Source: Ceratodon purpureus | Taxonomy: Eukaryota > Streptophyta > Bryopsida > Pseudoditrichales > Ditrichaceae | Assembly: GCA_014871385.1 (NCBI GenBank) | Contig: CM026421.1 | Coordinates: forward strand, 15,483,048 to 15,547,047 | Direction: 5' to 3' | Length of the DNA: 64,000 nt | Shown here: positions 53,615 to 63,610 of the stretch, in pieces | Position numbering within the stretch: the stretch's first letter is position 1 | Layout: each line of letters starts with the position of its first letter | Program-made: the position numbers and the translations under genes | The notes under the pieces: model-generated | Databases searched by the model: none | Told to the model about the DNA's origin: nothing | The model's input: only the letters and a program-made list of their open reading frames with translations

Positions 53615-54800
53615 GGTTCCAGCGCCTCAATGGCTGACCGTGTTCTTCCCCCTCATTCTGTTTCCATCTGCACAATCACAACCAAAATCACCCAAACCTC
53701 AGAACATAACAAAGAAACAGAATTCCATCCACCATGTCATGGAAATCCCATCCCCCAAATAACGACGCACATAGAGTAATCGCCCATGACCAAGTTCAAG
53801 AGCAAACCAGCAAAAAGAGCTACCAATTGCAAAGAATCGTGACAATCGAGAATCTCACCATTCTGCATCAATCGAAGCGATTTAAAACTAGTCCACTCAC
53901 ACAAAAACCAACCAAACTCCGGCCCAAATTCAACACCACATGAACCTTCAAAACTCTCTAACACCCTCGGAAAAAACGCTACACTCCCACTTCAAAAGCT
54001 GCGACCAAAACTTGCAAAACTTCGAAACTAGAAACCAACAAGAATCCCCATGCCACCCATTCTAGACCTAAGACAGAGACCTTGCAACTCCCAACCAAAC
54101 AGAAGTGGTTGCAATCAAGCCGCCAATTCTAACACAGAAACACATGATTATAACAGAAACATACATACAGCCATCCCAGGTGGTTACTCAACAACAACAA
54201 CTCTACCCACTCAATAACTGCAATTCCCTCAAAACAAACTCCATCACCTACTCCCAGCAACCAAACTCCAACTTAGTACTCCATGACCATCATCCACAGC
54301 CCAATTGCACACACAACAATTGTAAAAAAAAAAACACCAACCCCCACTCCCTCACCATCCCTTCAAACCAAACCAAACCAAAACAAGAGATCGCGTAATC
54401 AGCATAACCTCCCCAACTTGAAAATTAAGCAACCATCCTCAACACACAAACACCAACCTTTCCAAAACAAAAAAACACCAGCCAAAAGTGGCAGTTTTGG
54501 GACCAAAAGTGGCACCTTTGGGGTGGAGACTGGTGTCTACGACGGAGGGAATGAGAATTTGGAGGAGATGGGGGCTCAGATGGGGGCAATTGGGGGAGAA
54601 GGTGCAGCCATGGCTAAGTTTTAAGGTAGTGAGAGTGGCTTGTGTGCCTTGTCTTCCTGGTGCACAGGCTGCACGGGAATGTGTTCGATGGCGTGATGCG
54701 CTGGAAGAGTGAGTCTACACATGGCCTTCTCTTCCGGGCTCTCAGTTGCCGAGGCTCAGGTGTGGGGACAGGTAAACTTAGTTAGTGTGGGCTCCGTTAA
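53615..54800. other. Intergenic upstream of the LRR gene
   Basis: Promoter side of the LRR gene. It is C- and A-rich on the plus strand to about 54480. Several frames exist on the plus strand but their Pro/Thr/Gln/Asn composition reflects base composition. No gene supported. Confidence 0.45.
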
Positions 54801-55062
54801 TTTGGTGGAGGTTTGTTTTTTTTGTTTTTTTTTTTTTTTTGGGGGGAGCAAATGAACGAATTTCATTGCAAAGAATTTAAAGTACAACCCTCATCAGATA
54901 AATGTCCTGGGTGATGATAGACTTCTGAACCATGTGAAAAAGAAACATCACAACCAGGTAAGAATTATACCACCTGGAGGGATTAGTTTCCAGCTAACTC
55001 TAAGACCTGTTCTGTGACCAAATATATGTCTATTTAACCATGTAAAGTTTAGTGGAGGTTTG
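54801..55062 (-). mobile_element. Complete short non-LTR retroposon with target-site duplication
   Basis: Flanking direct repeats TTTGGTGGAGGTTTG (54801-54815) and TTTAGTGGAGGTTTG (55048-55062) match at 14 of 15 bases. The 232 bp insert is in minus orientation: a T-rich run at 54816-54840 is its poly(A) tail, and its body is shared with 29212-29359. Poly(A) plus a 15 bp target duplication is the mark of LINE-driven retroposition. An internal GGTTCAGAAGTC resembles a pol III B box only weakly, so it may be a SINE or a 5'-truncated LINE end. Confidence 0.8.
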
Positions 55063-55467
55063 GAGGTTTGGTCCGGAGAGCAGTTGGGTTGCGGAATCAG
55101 TGGTTTGGGCGAAAGTGTCAAGGTTCTTTTGCCATCTTTTTGATGCCTTTGAGGCGATTCTGGATTGAGTCGGGTCTTTGTGACGAGCTCAGTCGTGGTG
55201 CTGTTGCTTTTGAGCTATCCTTTTCTCTTTCTGCTTGTGCTTGTGCTAAGTCATCACCGGCTATTTTGTGGAGATATATGGGAACCTGGGTGTGCATGGA
55301 TAATTGGATTTGTTCTCAGAGTTTTGTTTTGACAGGGGGGAGTGAATGTTAGCGTGGCAGTTGTTGTTTGTGTTGTTTCGGATGTGGATGGATATGGGTT
55401 GTCTGAAACACCCAAATTTGTTTGCCAAAATATTACTGGTGGATCTGAAGCGTATCATTCATTAGTT
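55063..55467. other. Intergenic, no gene seen
   Basis: G/T-rich plus strand with open frames lacking recognisable content. No repeat was recognised. Confidence 0.4.
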
Positions 55468-55736
55468 TACTGTAGCACCATAGCAAGTTCGTCACTTGTT
55501 GGACATTTAATTAATTTTTCTGGAAAAATAAGGTTTGTCTCCTCCAAAATGAATTTCTTAATTTTTGTTTATGAGCAACAATGATCATTAAAAATGACTT
55601 CAAATGCCTCGCAAACATCAAAAAATTCAAATAAAAAATAAATAAATAAATTTGTTTTTTTTGTTTTTACACTTTTCCTATTTTATTTTATTTTAAATAT
55701 TTAAATTTATAACAAGCCTTCTAGGTTGTTACAATA
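55468..55736. mobile_element. MITE family A, copy 3 (269 bp)
   Basis: The left end is TACTGTAGCACCATAGC; the reverse complement of the right end is TATTGTAACAACCTAG. The interior shares CTCCAAAATGAATTT, TTTTTGTTT and AAAATGACTT blocks with copies 1 and 2. It is the most diverged copy. Confidence 0.7.
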
Positions 55737-56015
55737 GCAATTGTGAGTGTTTTAATGTGCTTGAGAAGTTATCAATGTGTAAAATAGAAGGTTGTAGGAA
55801 TTGAGATAGAAGTGCCTCTCTATAATTACTTTTTGAAGGGCAGCTTTTACTTTAAAAAGAATTGTGCTTCTCGTAACCTAAAACATTTGTCATTTCATTC
55901 ATGATTTTTGGATATTTAAGCACAGTATACTTGGGTAAAATATTCATTAGTAGTTGAACATCTTCAATGTTTACATTAAGTTGTGGAGATTTGAAACTAA
56001 TGTAGATTGTTTACA

Positions 56016-56170
56016 TTAACCCTAAAGTTTTTGGCCATTAAATCCCAAATTCTGCCTCAATTCTGCCCTGTTTTAGTTCAAGGTAAAATTCTGCAAATTC
56101 AAACAAATTTTAAAAAATCTAACCGTAGGATCTAGTACCTAACTTGTACATGTATGTGTACACAATATTT
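56016..56170. mobile_element. Left-end fragment related to the TTAA element
   Basis: TTAACCCTAAAG at 56016 resembles the 4384 left end. AATCTAACCGTAGGATCTAG at 56116 matches AATCCAACCGTAAGATCTCG at 4495. The block sits about 100-110 bp from the TTAA in both copies. No matching right end was found, so this copy seems truncated. Confidence 0.55.
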
Positions 56171-56502
56171 TAGATTGTAACTCCTCACCGTTTGGAAGAT
56201 CATAAGGTTTGAACTTGAGAGAAAAGTTTTTTTTGGTATTGCGTAGCAGGGACAGCCACCCTTCGGAGAGTGAAAGAGCCAATTTTTGAGATTGTGTGGT
56301 TGGAGGCTCTTCAGTTTTGGATTCTAATGTGAATTGGGAGTATGTTCAAAAAAATTGAAGACAATACAGCACACAGAAGCATTGGAAAACTACATTTCCA
56401 GTGACGGGAGTCAAATAACGATGAACTCATCCGAAACAAATGAATAATTTGCAAATGAACAAAGCAAATTTCAAATGAAATGATGAATGGCACTACTACA
56501 TG

Positions 56503-56799
56503 TCAAATTAAATCATTGGGATTAGAAAGCTCAGGTGAAAAAAAAACGGCTAATGAAACCTCTAGAGCTACTTGCAAGCCATGGCCACGGAGATTAGGTT
56601 GAAACACATATATGGCTTTTGCAAGCCATGGCAGGAGCCACGCGGTAGCATCTTTGTATAGATATTTCGGAGGACTGAACCCCTCAAGGGCCCTTGGGAT
56701 TGGATCATACGGCCCGTAGAGTAGCTCATACGGCAACTGAAATTTTGTAGTAATTGAAAACAGTATATACCATTGGATGCATTTTTTTGTCGCCGACAA
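56503..56799 (-). other. Possible gene relic or exon
   Basis: After an acceptor-like TTTCAG the minus strand reads LPYELLYGPYDPIPRALEGF, then SPPKYLYKDATAWLLPWLAK, compact and protein-like, before fading. There is no start and no partner exon. The 13 bp GCCATGGCTTGCA occurs twice in it. I do not recognise the family. Confidence 0.25.
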
Positions 56800-57335
56800 T
56801 ATTGAAGTTACTCACGGAAAGCTTTGAAAAGTGCTTGTTGCTCAAATACATGAAAATAGCTTATAGTATATACGGCCGGGAAGGGCTCTCAGGCCCTTCA
56901 GGGTTAACTGAAATTTATGCCGCTGTGTAGAGCGACTTCACTAGGGCGCTCCGGTCATTAAGGGATCTTACCTCCAATATCTCTACAAGATTCAATGTAA
57001 GTTCTTGACTAGTTTCGTTCGCTTGTTAAAAGACACTGTTCTTAGTGTAGGGTTGATTTAGAAATAGGGAAGATTGTGTTAGCCATTTTATGTTTATATT
57101 GTGCCCCTACATGCCCTCTTCATAAGCCATGTTACTTATGCAGGAACAAATGTCCAAAGCAACGAGCAGGTTGCCATGAAGATGGTATGTTAAGATTCGC
57201 AAATGTCTCATTTTGTATCTTCATTCCACGGATTACAACCGCAGAGTGTGTGTATAAGTTTGGTGTAGTTGAGATGGTTTGGCCTTTATCTGTGGGGGAC
57301 AAGAGATGATGTCCGTAAGTCTGTTATTTTACTTC

Positions 57336-57585
57336 GCACAAGTGTTCATCAGATATAAATTCTGCTTTTGAATGGAGTCCCTTAGTGCTTCATTTCGAAG
57401 AAAACTCTCTCGATGTCTGATTGCTAATGTGCAATGCATTAATGCACCAAGACGGAGCTTCCACAGCTAAAGTTTGAGACAAAGTTGTACTGGATCCTAA
57501 AAAGAGGACATAAGAATTACAAGCTTTCAGTTTGGAACTCTACTAGAGCGAGGCACAAGTGTTCATCAGATATAAATTCTGCTTT
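57336..57585. repeat. 33 bp exact direct repeats 217 bp apart
   Basis: The string starting GCACAAGTGTTCATCAGATA is identical over 33 bases at 57336-57368 and 57553-57585. The DNA between them has no clear structure. This could be a segmental duplication or insertion footprint. Confidence 0.85.
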
Positions 57586-58339
57586 AAGTTTTTCAGCAGT
57601 AAGGTATTTAGATTTGAGTTTCATGACAACTTATTTGGATTACTCGATTGATCGAGACAGAAGCTTGTGTTGAAGGCAACAGATAGCAAAGATTAAGAGA
57701 CCGTTTCAAATATTTACAAATTGGTTATTAGTATTGTATTGTCCCACAACATTTTTGCTAACTAATAATCGTTATTTGGATTGTACAGTGGCGGTGTTTG
57801 GAGTCAGCCTTTTGGTGACAACTAGATAATTCCTCTGAAATTGTGGATGTGTCAATTGGATTCAAATATGTTTCTGTTGTAATCACTCACCTTGCACAAT
57901 GCATTGACTTTTAAAGTTTCAGTGTTTGCATGAGTGAAAGTCTATCGAGTCTTACATTTGAGAGTTGATTGATCGGCGTGTTTAAATTGCTATTTGTTTG
58001 AGTAGCTTTGGTGTAAGTTTTGTGATGGTTTTCTACGTAACAGGGTCTAAGATATGACATTTGAGGTGGGGCACTGAATTTCCAAATTTGGAGTGATGGA
58101 GAGGGGTAAATTGGAGAGAGGGAAGGAGCCATGGTTTGCAATGGAGGTTTCTTTGCCCAATTGGGAGCTGGATCTTCCAGAGATTGCAACCATGTGCAAA
58201 ACAAGGAGTTGAAAAGGATGTTTGGTGAGAGATAGAAGAAGAAAGGATATTTCTATCCAAGTGCTAAATCTGATAGGGTTAGACAGCGGCTAGAGAAATT
58301 ATATCCTGCCATTACTAGTGTACTAAGATGCCAAAAAAT

Positions 58340-59422
58340 GAGTGTATCTCAGAGTCCTTGGCCAGAGCTATAGTATCTGAGGTGTGCCACGGCCACCCAA
58401 TGAATTGGGCTCAATACGCTGAAGAGAGATGGATGGCAAAAAGAAATGGGAAAAAAAAAAAACAATGATAAAGTATGGAGCTAAAGAGTCCAAGGATTCG
58501 TACTATGGATTGGTGAAGGCAAAAATTGAGGGAGAGTTAGCAAAATCAGAACTTCAACACAGCGAGGTGGAGGCCAAATATAGCGATTGACATATTTTCA
58601 TCAGTCAGCTAATGTCAAAGCCAAAGAATCCTTCCATTGGAGCCGAGGAAGGGCGAATCAAGAAACAAATATCAAGGCTGCGTGGTCAGTTGCAAGTTTC
58701 GGAGGGTGTTCTCAAAAACATCGATGAGAGTGGAAAACAAGTGGAAGATAGGAAGAGAGAGGAAGACCGACTTGTGAATCTGAAATACATGATTAATCCT
58801 TTATCGACACGAAAGGTGAGATATTCGAAGCAATGGAGGAACTCCAGGGTCTTCAATCTGTAATTGAGGACCTTCAAGAGAAATCTAATTGATTGAGAGA
58901 GAAACTCAAAAAGATGGCTGAGACACTTCAGATTCTCTTTACCTTGCGTATTAGTCAACATGTTGAAGAATATCAATCTGGTCGGAGTAGCTTCTAGGTG
59001 AAAATCAAACCATGCGCTTTGTGTGATTCCACCTTTCTTCAGATGGACATTATAGTCGCACCATGCTAATGCACATATCACCCGTGGCGTGTTGTCATGC
59101 AAAGCATGCTACCAGACAAATGTGCCGACAGGGAATGTTATGAGAAGTTCACCGAAACTTGGAAGAGAAGTCTTGGCCTCCACAAAACGCCAGGTAAAAA
59201 AAGAGAAAACCATCGAAATATCATTCTATTGAAGTAGGGTTGATAATCATGCTTTCTTTCATTTACATTACTTCTATTGCTTCTAACCCCATTTGAACCT
59301 TTGAATTGACAGAATATTACTTTGAATCGTCACCGAGAGAAGGTCAACAGTTGACAAGGAAGCGTAAACATCTCAGCTTAGATATTAGGGGCGTTAACTT
59401 TTCCAAAAGAAAGAGAAAGTAA
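58340..59422 (+). pseudogene. Decayed gene: coiled coil plus RING-like zinc finger and basic tail
   Basis: The plus strand keeps protein-like stretches that cannot be read through. Fragments include HPMNWAQYAEERWMAKRNG near 58400 and a charged coiled coil (KKQISRLRGQLQVSEGVLKN) near 58650, continuing in a shifted frame as EAMEELQGLQSVIEDLQEKS. A Cys/His stretch CALCDSTFLQMDIIVAPC is followed, across a stop, by YHPWRVVMQSM and CADRECYEKF. A final exon after an intron (59199-59312) ends in KRKRK and TAA at 59422. In-frame stops lie at 58588, 58890 and 59067, and there is at least one frameshift. The C-x2-C ... YHPW ... C layout recalls a repetitive RING-like family I associate with moss and other non-seed plant genomes, but that is from memory. 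Confidence 0.6.
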
Positions 59423-61030
59423 ACAATATATTAGATGAGCAAGATCTAAACTGGTAAGTATAAAATCTGATCTGATTGATATTATGCTGTTTAGTAGGAT
59501 GGGCACTTTTGAAACCAACACAGTTATTAAGATGCGTTGTAAACACTTTTTCAATTTTGCCTAATAAGTTGTTTCAAAATCGACATCTAAGACTGTCAAG
59601 AAGTTTAGAATTAGTAAGTGAGATTTCACACTAATCAGTAGTTGACATAAACTGTATCTACCACAATGTTACCATATTATTGTATAACACGTATGCTTCT
59701 CATGTGCATGTTGGTTTCAATGTCCGTCATTTGAATCAATGAGTGTATGTTGCCAATTTAGTAAATTACAAAAAGTAGTTCAAGATGAAGTGAATCATAT
59801 CAAAGGTTTTGAAGATCACGTATGATAGTTCATGGCTGCTTTCGAGGAACACATTGCGGAAATAGTGATCACATTGATGTTGAAATTAGTAGAATTAGAA
59901 ACAGGATCTAAGAATTAATGCTTGATTAAAACAATTCCATAGAAGTAGAATATATGTCACCGCTTTACGCATTGAATTGAACCAAAGTTTTGGATAGAAG
60001 TGATTTTAAATCTTAGTACTAATCTTCATCTCACATTTGGTTACTAAATTCATACTAAGTGGTTTGGAGTGCTAATGCTAAAGTATTGGATGCATGAATT
60101 AAATTTACTTGTTTCCTACCCATTCGGCACCGAATGACTAACTTGATGCCAACCAATGAATTTGAATTGTTCTCAAATCAATTCCTTTGTACCTATTCGG
60201 TACAGACTCACTACATTGAAACCAAATAATTAAAAAGTAGCGATCCAATTGCATGTAACTTTCTTCAGTTCTGAAGTCAGGTCGATAATTCATAAATCGA
60301 CACAATACAGAATTAGTACAGACTTGAAGCTACGGTGGCAGGAGATGACGTAAAATAGAACCTGGTAAATGTGAATGACAAATAATAAGTCAGGACTCAA
60401 ATCAATAGCTCTGCACCCGTTCGGCACCGAACCAGTTCATAGAGGCCAGACTTTGTTTATTGGTAGATGATACATGTCCTAAGTTCCACAAATACCAACA
60501 TTAAAAATTCGGTAAGAACAAATTCTAAAAATCAAATTGAATTTGGTCCAGACTAACACTTCAACAGAGTATATTTCAATCAGGGTCTATGTGCCCATTC
60601 GGCACAGAACGAGGTGTGGGGTCCTCCTTGGTTGGACTACTTTGGCCCTAGCCAAAGTATACTAGATTTGTACCAAACGGAGAGGTTAAAGCAACATGCT
60701 AAACCTTGTTCTGTACAGAACGCCTCCTTTCGCACCAATTTGCCAAAGAATCGTTTTCCAAGTGAAAAGGTTCAGGCTACAACCTAAATTGAGAGTGAAT
60801 GACCTTGTTCTTGCCGAGCTGGTGGTTCAGTCCCTAATTAAATTAGTATAACCTATTGCTTAATTGACAAAGAGAACATTTTTTACATAATGCTTTCACA
60901 CAATTTATACTGAAGGCCGAGGAGATTTGGTTATTTACACACTATAATAACACCGTAAATTCTGCTGCAGTATTTATTAAACTTAAGTTTGTAAACAGTA
61001 TAAAACTTATATTATAATATTATATTATAT
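59423..61030. other. AT-rich intergenic DNA
   Basis: No gene seen. It holds the first cluster of the palindromic TTCGG motif (60123-60722). Confidence 0.45.
60123..60722. repeat. Cluster 1 of the palindromic TTCGG-NA-CMGAA motif
   Basis: Five copies lie at 60123 (TTCGGCACCGAATGAC), 60196 (TTCGGTACAGA), 60421 (TTCGGCACCGAAC), 60598 (TTCGGCACAGAACGA) and 60709 (TTCTGTACAGAACG). Four are preceded by a variant of CCCAT or CCTAT. The core is a 12 bp inverted repeat, perfect at 60709. Spacing is irregular (73-225 bp). Confidence 0.75.
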
Positions 61031-61032
61031 TA

Positions 61033-61228
61033 CTCCCTCTGTTTCACTAAAAGAGCATGGTTTGGTAAAATAATCTGTCTCAAAAAAATAGTGGTTTCTA
61101 AATTTGGCCAACTTATTTCAAAATTTGACTACTTATTTCTGAATTTGTCCAATTTGTTTCTAAATTTAGAATTGTCCTTAACTCTGCCATTTTTAGCAAA
61201 CCATGCTCTTTTAGTGAGACGAAGGGAG
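61033..61228. mobile_element. Stowaway-like MITE, 196 bp, TA target duplication
   Basis: TA at 61031-61032 and 61229-61230 flank the element. The left end starts CTCCCTCTGTTTCACTAAAA; the right end, reverse-complemented, starts CTCCCTTCGTCTCACTAAAA. The 32 bp termini differ at three positions and continue with GAGCATGGTTTG. CTCCCTC termini and TA duplication define Stowaway (Tc1/mariner) MITEs of plants. Confidence 0.93.
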
Positions 61229-61333
61229 TATTATAGAAGTTATATTATTATATGGACATACATCTACATTTATACGCAAAACAAATCATTTGGATGTAAA
61301 AATATAATGAGCATCTTAATACAAATACATATA

Positions 61334-61337
<4 letters not shown>

Positions 61338-61376
<39 letters not shown>
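61338..61376. repeat. (AT)n microsatellite
   Basis: Uninterrupted AT dinucleotide run of about 38 bp. Confidence 0.95.
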
Positions 61377-61379
<3 letters not shown>

Positions 61380-61651
61380 ATTTTAAATGATATCCATAAA
61401 TAATTGTATAGATATACATCGGCAAATATAAATTTTAAAATTTTACAACATATATTGAAATGTGTATGTCATGATCATATATCCTAATGAATAGATAAAG
61501 AATTAAACAAGGGTATAGAGCATCAATGTATACATTTATATATTCAAATCCATAAGTTATGAATTAAGAGTAATTGAATTCAGACTAATCTTTGTAAATA
61601 TTTTTAATGAAATTTGTTTTTGTGAATACATATCTATATTCATACTTATTA

Positions 61652-61654
<3 letters not shown>

Positions 61655-61728
<74 letters not shown>
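61655..61728. repeat. (TA)n microsatellite
   Basis: Uninterrupted TA dinucleotide run of about 74 bp, long enough to extrude a cruciform and likely to vary in length. Confidence 0.95.
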
Positions 61729-61729
<1 letters not shown>

Positions 61730-63113
61730 TTTGTTATATAAACAACAACATTAATTATTATGAAATATATAAATATATATTAGTATAAAATATATCTAGA
61801 AAATACTTAAATGTATTGTTGTATATGCTTAATTGAATTATTTTATGATAACCTTAAAATATATTTTTTATATAATATTATTTATTTATTTTAGATTTCT
61901 TTATGAAGTGGATGCATGAGCATTACTTCGAATGTTAAATTTTGTTTCGTTATTATAATATAAAATTATTGCGTTTGATGAATTAAAAAACTATTATGAA
62001 AACGAAATATATTTGTTATTTTGAATAATATTTTGTATTAATATGTAGAATATTTTTATAAGTTACAAACAACGATGAACTTATTTATACATGGATACTA
62101 AAGCAGAAAAAATAATTAATGAAAATATATTTATACTTACAATGTTAAAATATATAGATTACTTTGTCAAATGATTGTTAATTTGAATAATAAAATTCAT
62201 TATATATTTTATAAATATTCAATGAATAAACAATATCTTTAAATAGATATTTTATAGGTTCATATATAATACCAAATGAATGAAAATTTAAACACTACAA
62301 GATTTGTTTTTGTGCAATCACAAGATTTAATATATGTATTTAAAATGGAGTATTTATAAGAGATTTTAATTGTTCTTTTGCATAATTTTAACAATCATAA
62401 TATAACATATTTTTTGGATCAAAATATGAATGATTTTATATTGAAATTAAATTTTTAAATATTTGTATAGATTTGATCAAAAAAACAATGGTCATTTTTA
62501 TAAGTATGTGTCCTTTTATCAATCGGAAAAAAAATATTATCCATATGCATTATTTTGAATATTAATTATTTTTCTGTTATTATAATATGAAATAATGCGT
62601 ATAATGAAAATATATATTTAATATCTTATGAATGAAAATTTGAATCCCACAAGATTTACTTTTGTGCAATTACAAGATTTAATCTATGAATTTAAAATGG
62701 AGTATTAGTTATAAATTCTAACCGATCTTTTGCATAATTTTAACAATCATAATACTATTATTTTTTTAGATCAAAATATGATAAATTCAACATTGAAGTT
62801 ACATTTTTAAATATTTGTATCGAATTGACAAAAAAAAACAACAGTCATTTTTATAACTATGTGTCTTTGATTCAATCGAAAATCCTTATATTCCAAACTC
62901 TAAGATGAATTTTTATTATTATACGTAACACATTAACATAGTAAAAATCTTAAAAACATCTATTTAATGCGGTATAGAGCGGTTCATGCACGCGTGCTTC
63001 ACATCTATATTGTGTATAATCCTCACTGTTATTTTTGGCGTTCACACCGCTCAAGGAAACTTTAATGGTGTTTGAACGATATTTGGATCGGGGGATCCGA
63101 AAGAGAAAACGGA
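61729..63113. other. Extremely AT-rich region with degenerate large repeats
   Basis: No gene. It includes the ~351 bp tandem duplication at 62278-62890 and an earlier weak copy of part of it around 61905-61985. GC rises abruptly after about 62960. Confidence 0.5.
62278..62890. repeat. Tandem duplication with ~351 bp period
   Basis: TGAATGAAAATTT begins at 62278 and 62629. Both copies then share ACAAGATTT, TTTTGTGCAAT, ACAAGATTTAAT, TTTAAAATGGAGTAT, CTTTTGCATAATTTTAACAA and GTCATTTTTATAA in order. Divergence is moderate. No coding function or TIR is seen. Confidence 0.85.
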
Positions 63114-63353
63114 ATGGAAGGAGCAAACATGCCGGTTCTATTGGTCAATGGCTCTCGAATGTCATATGAAACAACTCATAAAAGCAGAACTTCAACTAAT
63201 CCATCTGAAGCTTTATCACGATTACCGGAAGTCAAGATCAAAGTCGGACGCAGATGCAACTACGGCGTGGTGGTTTCGTCTGATGCGGTTATCGAGGGGT
63301 CGTTGAAAGAGCTCCGTGACCGGATCAACTTCTGGCATTTTAGATTCCATTAG
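63114..63353 (+). CDS. Small hypothetical protein or gene fragment, 79 aa
   Basis: I do not recognise this frame. It runs from an ATG at 63114 (MEGANMPVLLVNG) to a TAG at 63351 and is open about 14 codons further upstream. The middle has EVKIKVGRRCNYGVVVSSDAV, which reads like an ordered domain piece, and it ends in FWHFRFH. Its base composition is clearly richer in GC than the flanks, so this is an island in AT-rich DNA. It could be a fragment of a captured or decayed gene. No promoter or partner exon was found. Confidence 0.35.
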   Translation: MEGANMPVLLVNGSRMSYETTHKSRTSTNPSEALSRLPEVKIKVGRRCNYGVVVSSDAVIEGSLKELRDRINFWHFRFH

Positions 63354-63440
63354 TGAAATTCTTATGTCTCAGAAGTAAATAACCATAATACCTCAAGAAT
63401 TCCATTTTTTAATCTTTTCATTTTATGATCTAAAATGCGA

Positions 63441-63610
63441 CGTTCGTTAAAGAACGACCATTTATCTTGTCCTAATTTGACCCATTTCGGTACAAAACGA
63501 CGACTATCCATGCCTTACCTTCTTAGATTCGATATAGAACGACTACTTACCTTGCCCTAATATATCTCGTTCGGCACAGAACGACCTTCGTTCCAGACTG
63601 GAAACGTATA
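63441..63610. repeat. Cluster 2 of the palindromic motif as a ~43 bp tandem array
   Basis: Motif starts lie at 63443, 63486, 63528 and 63570, so spacing is 43, 42 and 42 bp. Units follow TTCGNNAHAGAACGAC followed by a variant of TACTTACCTTGCCCTAAT. Further single copies are at 63655 (TTCTTTACAGAACCAC) and 63761 (TTCTGTAAAGAATGAC). The unit is shared with the cluster at 60.1-60.7 kb. Confidence 0.8.

Noticed and set aside
53409-53762. Plus-strand frames over LRR exon 1 and promoter
   Set aside because: Antisense to the well-supported first exon with its MGGACS start; no independent support.
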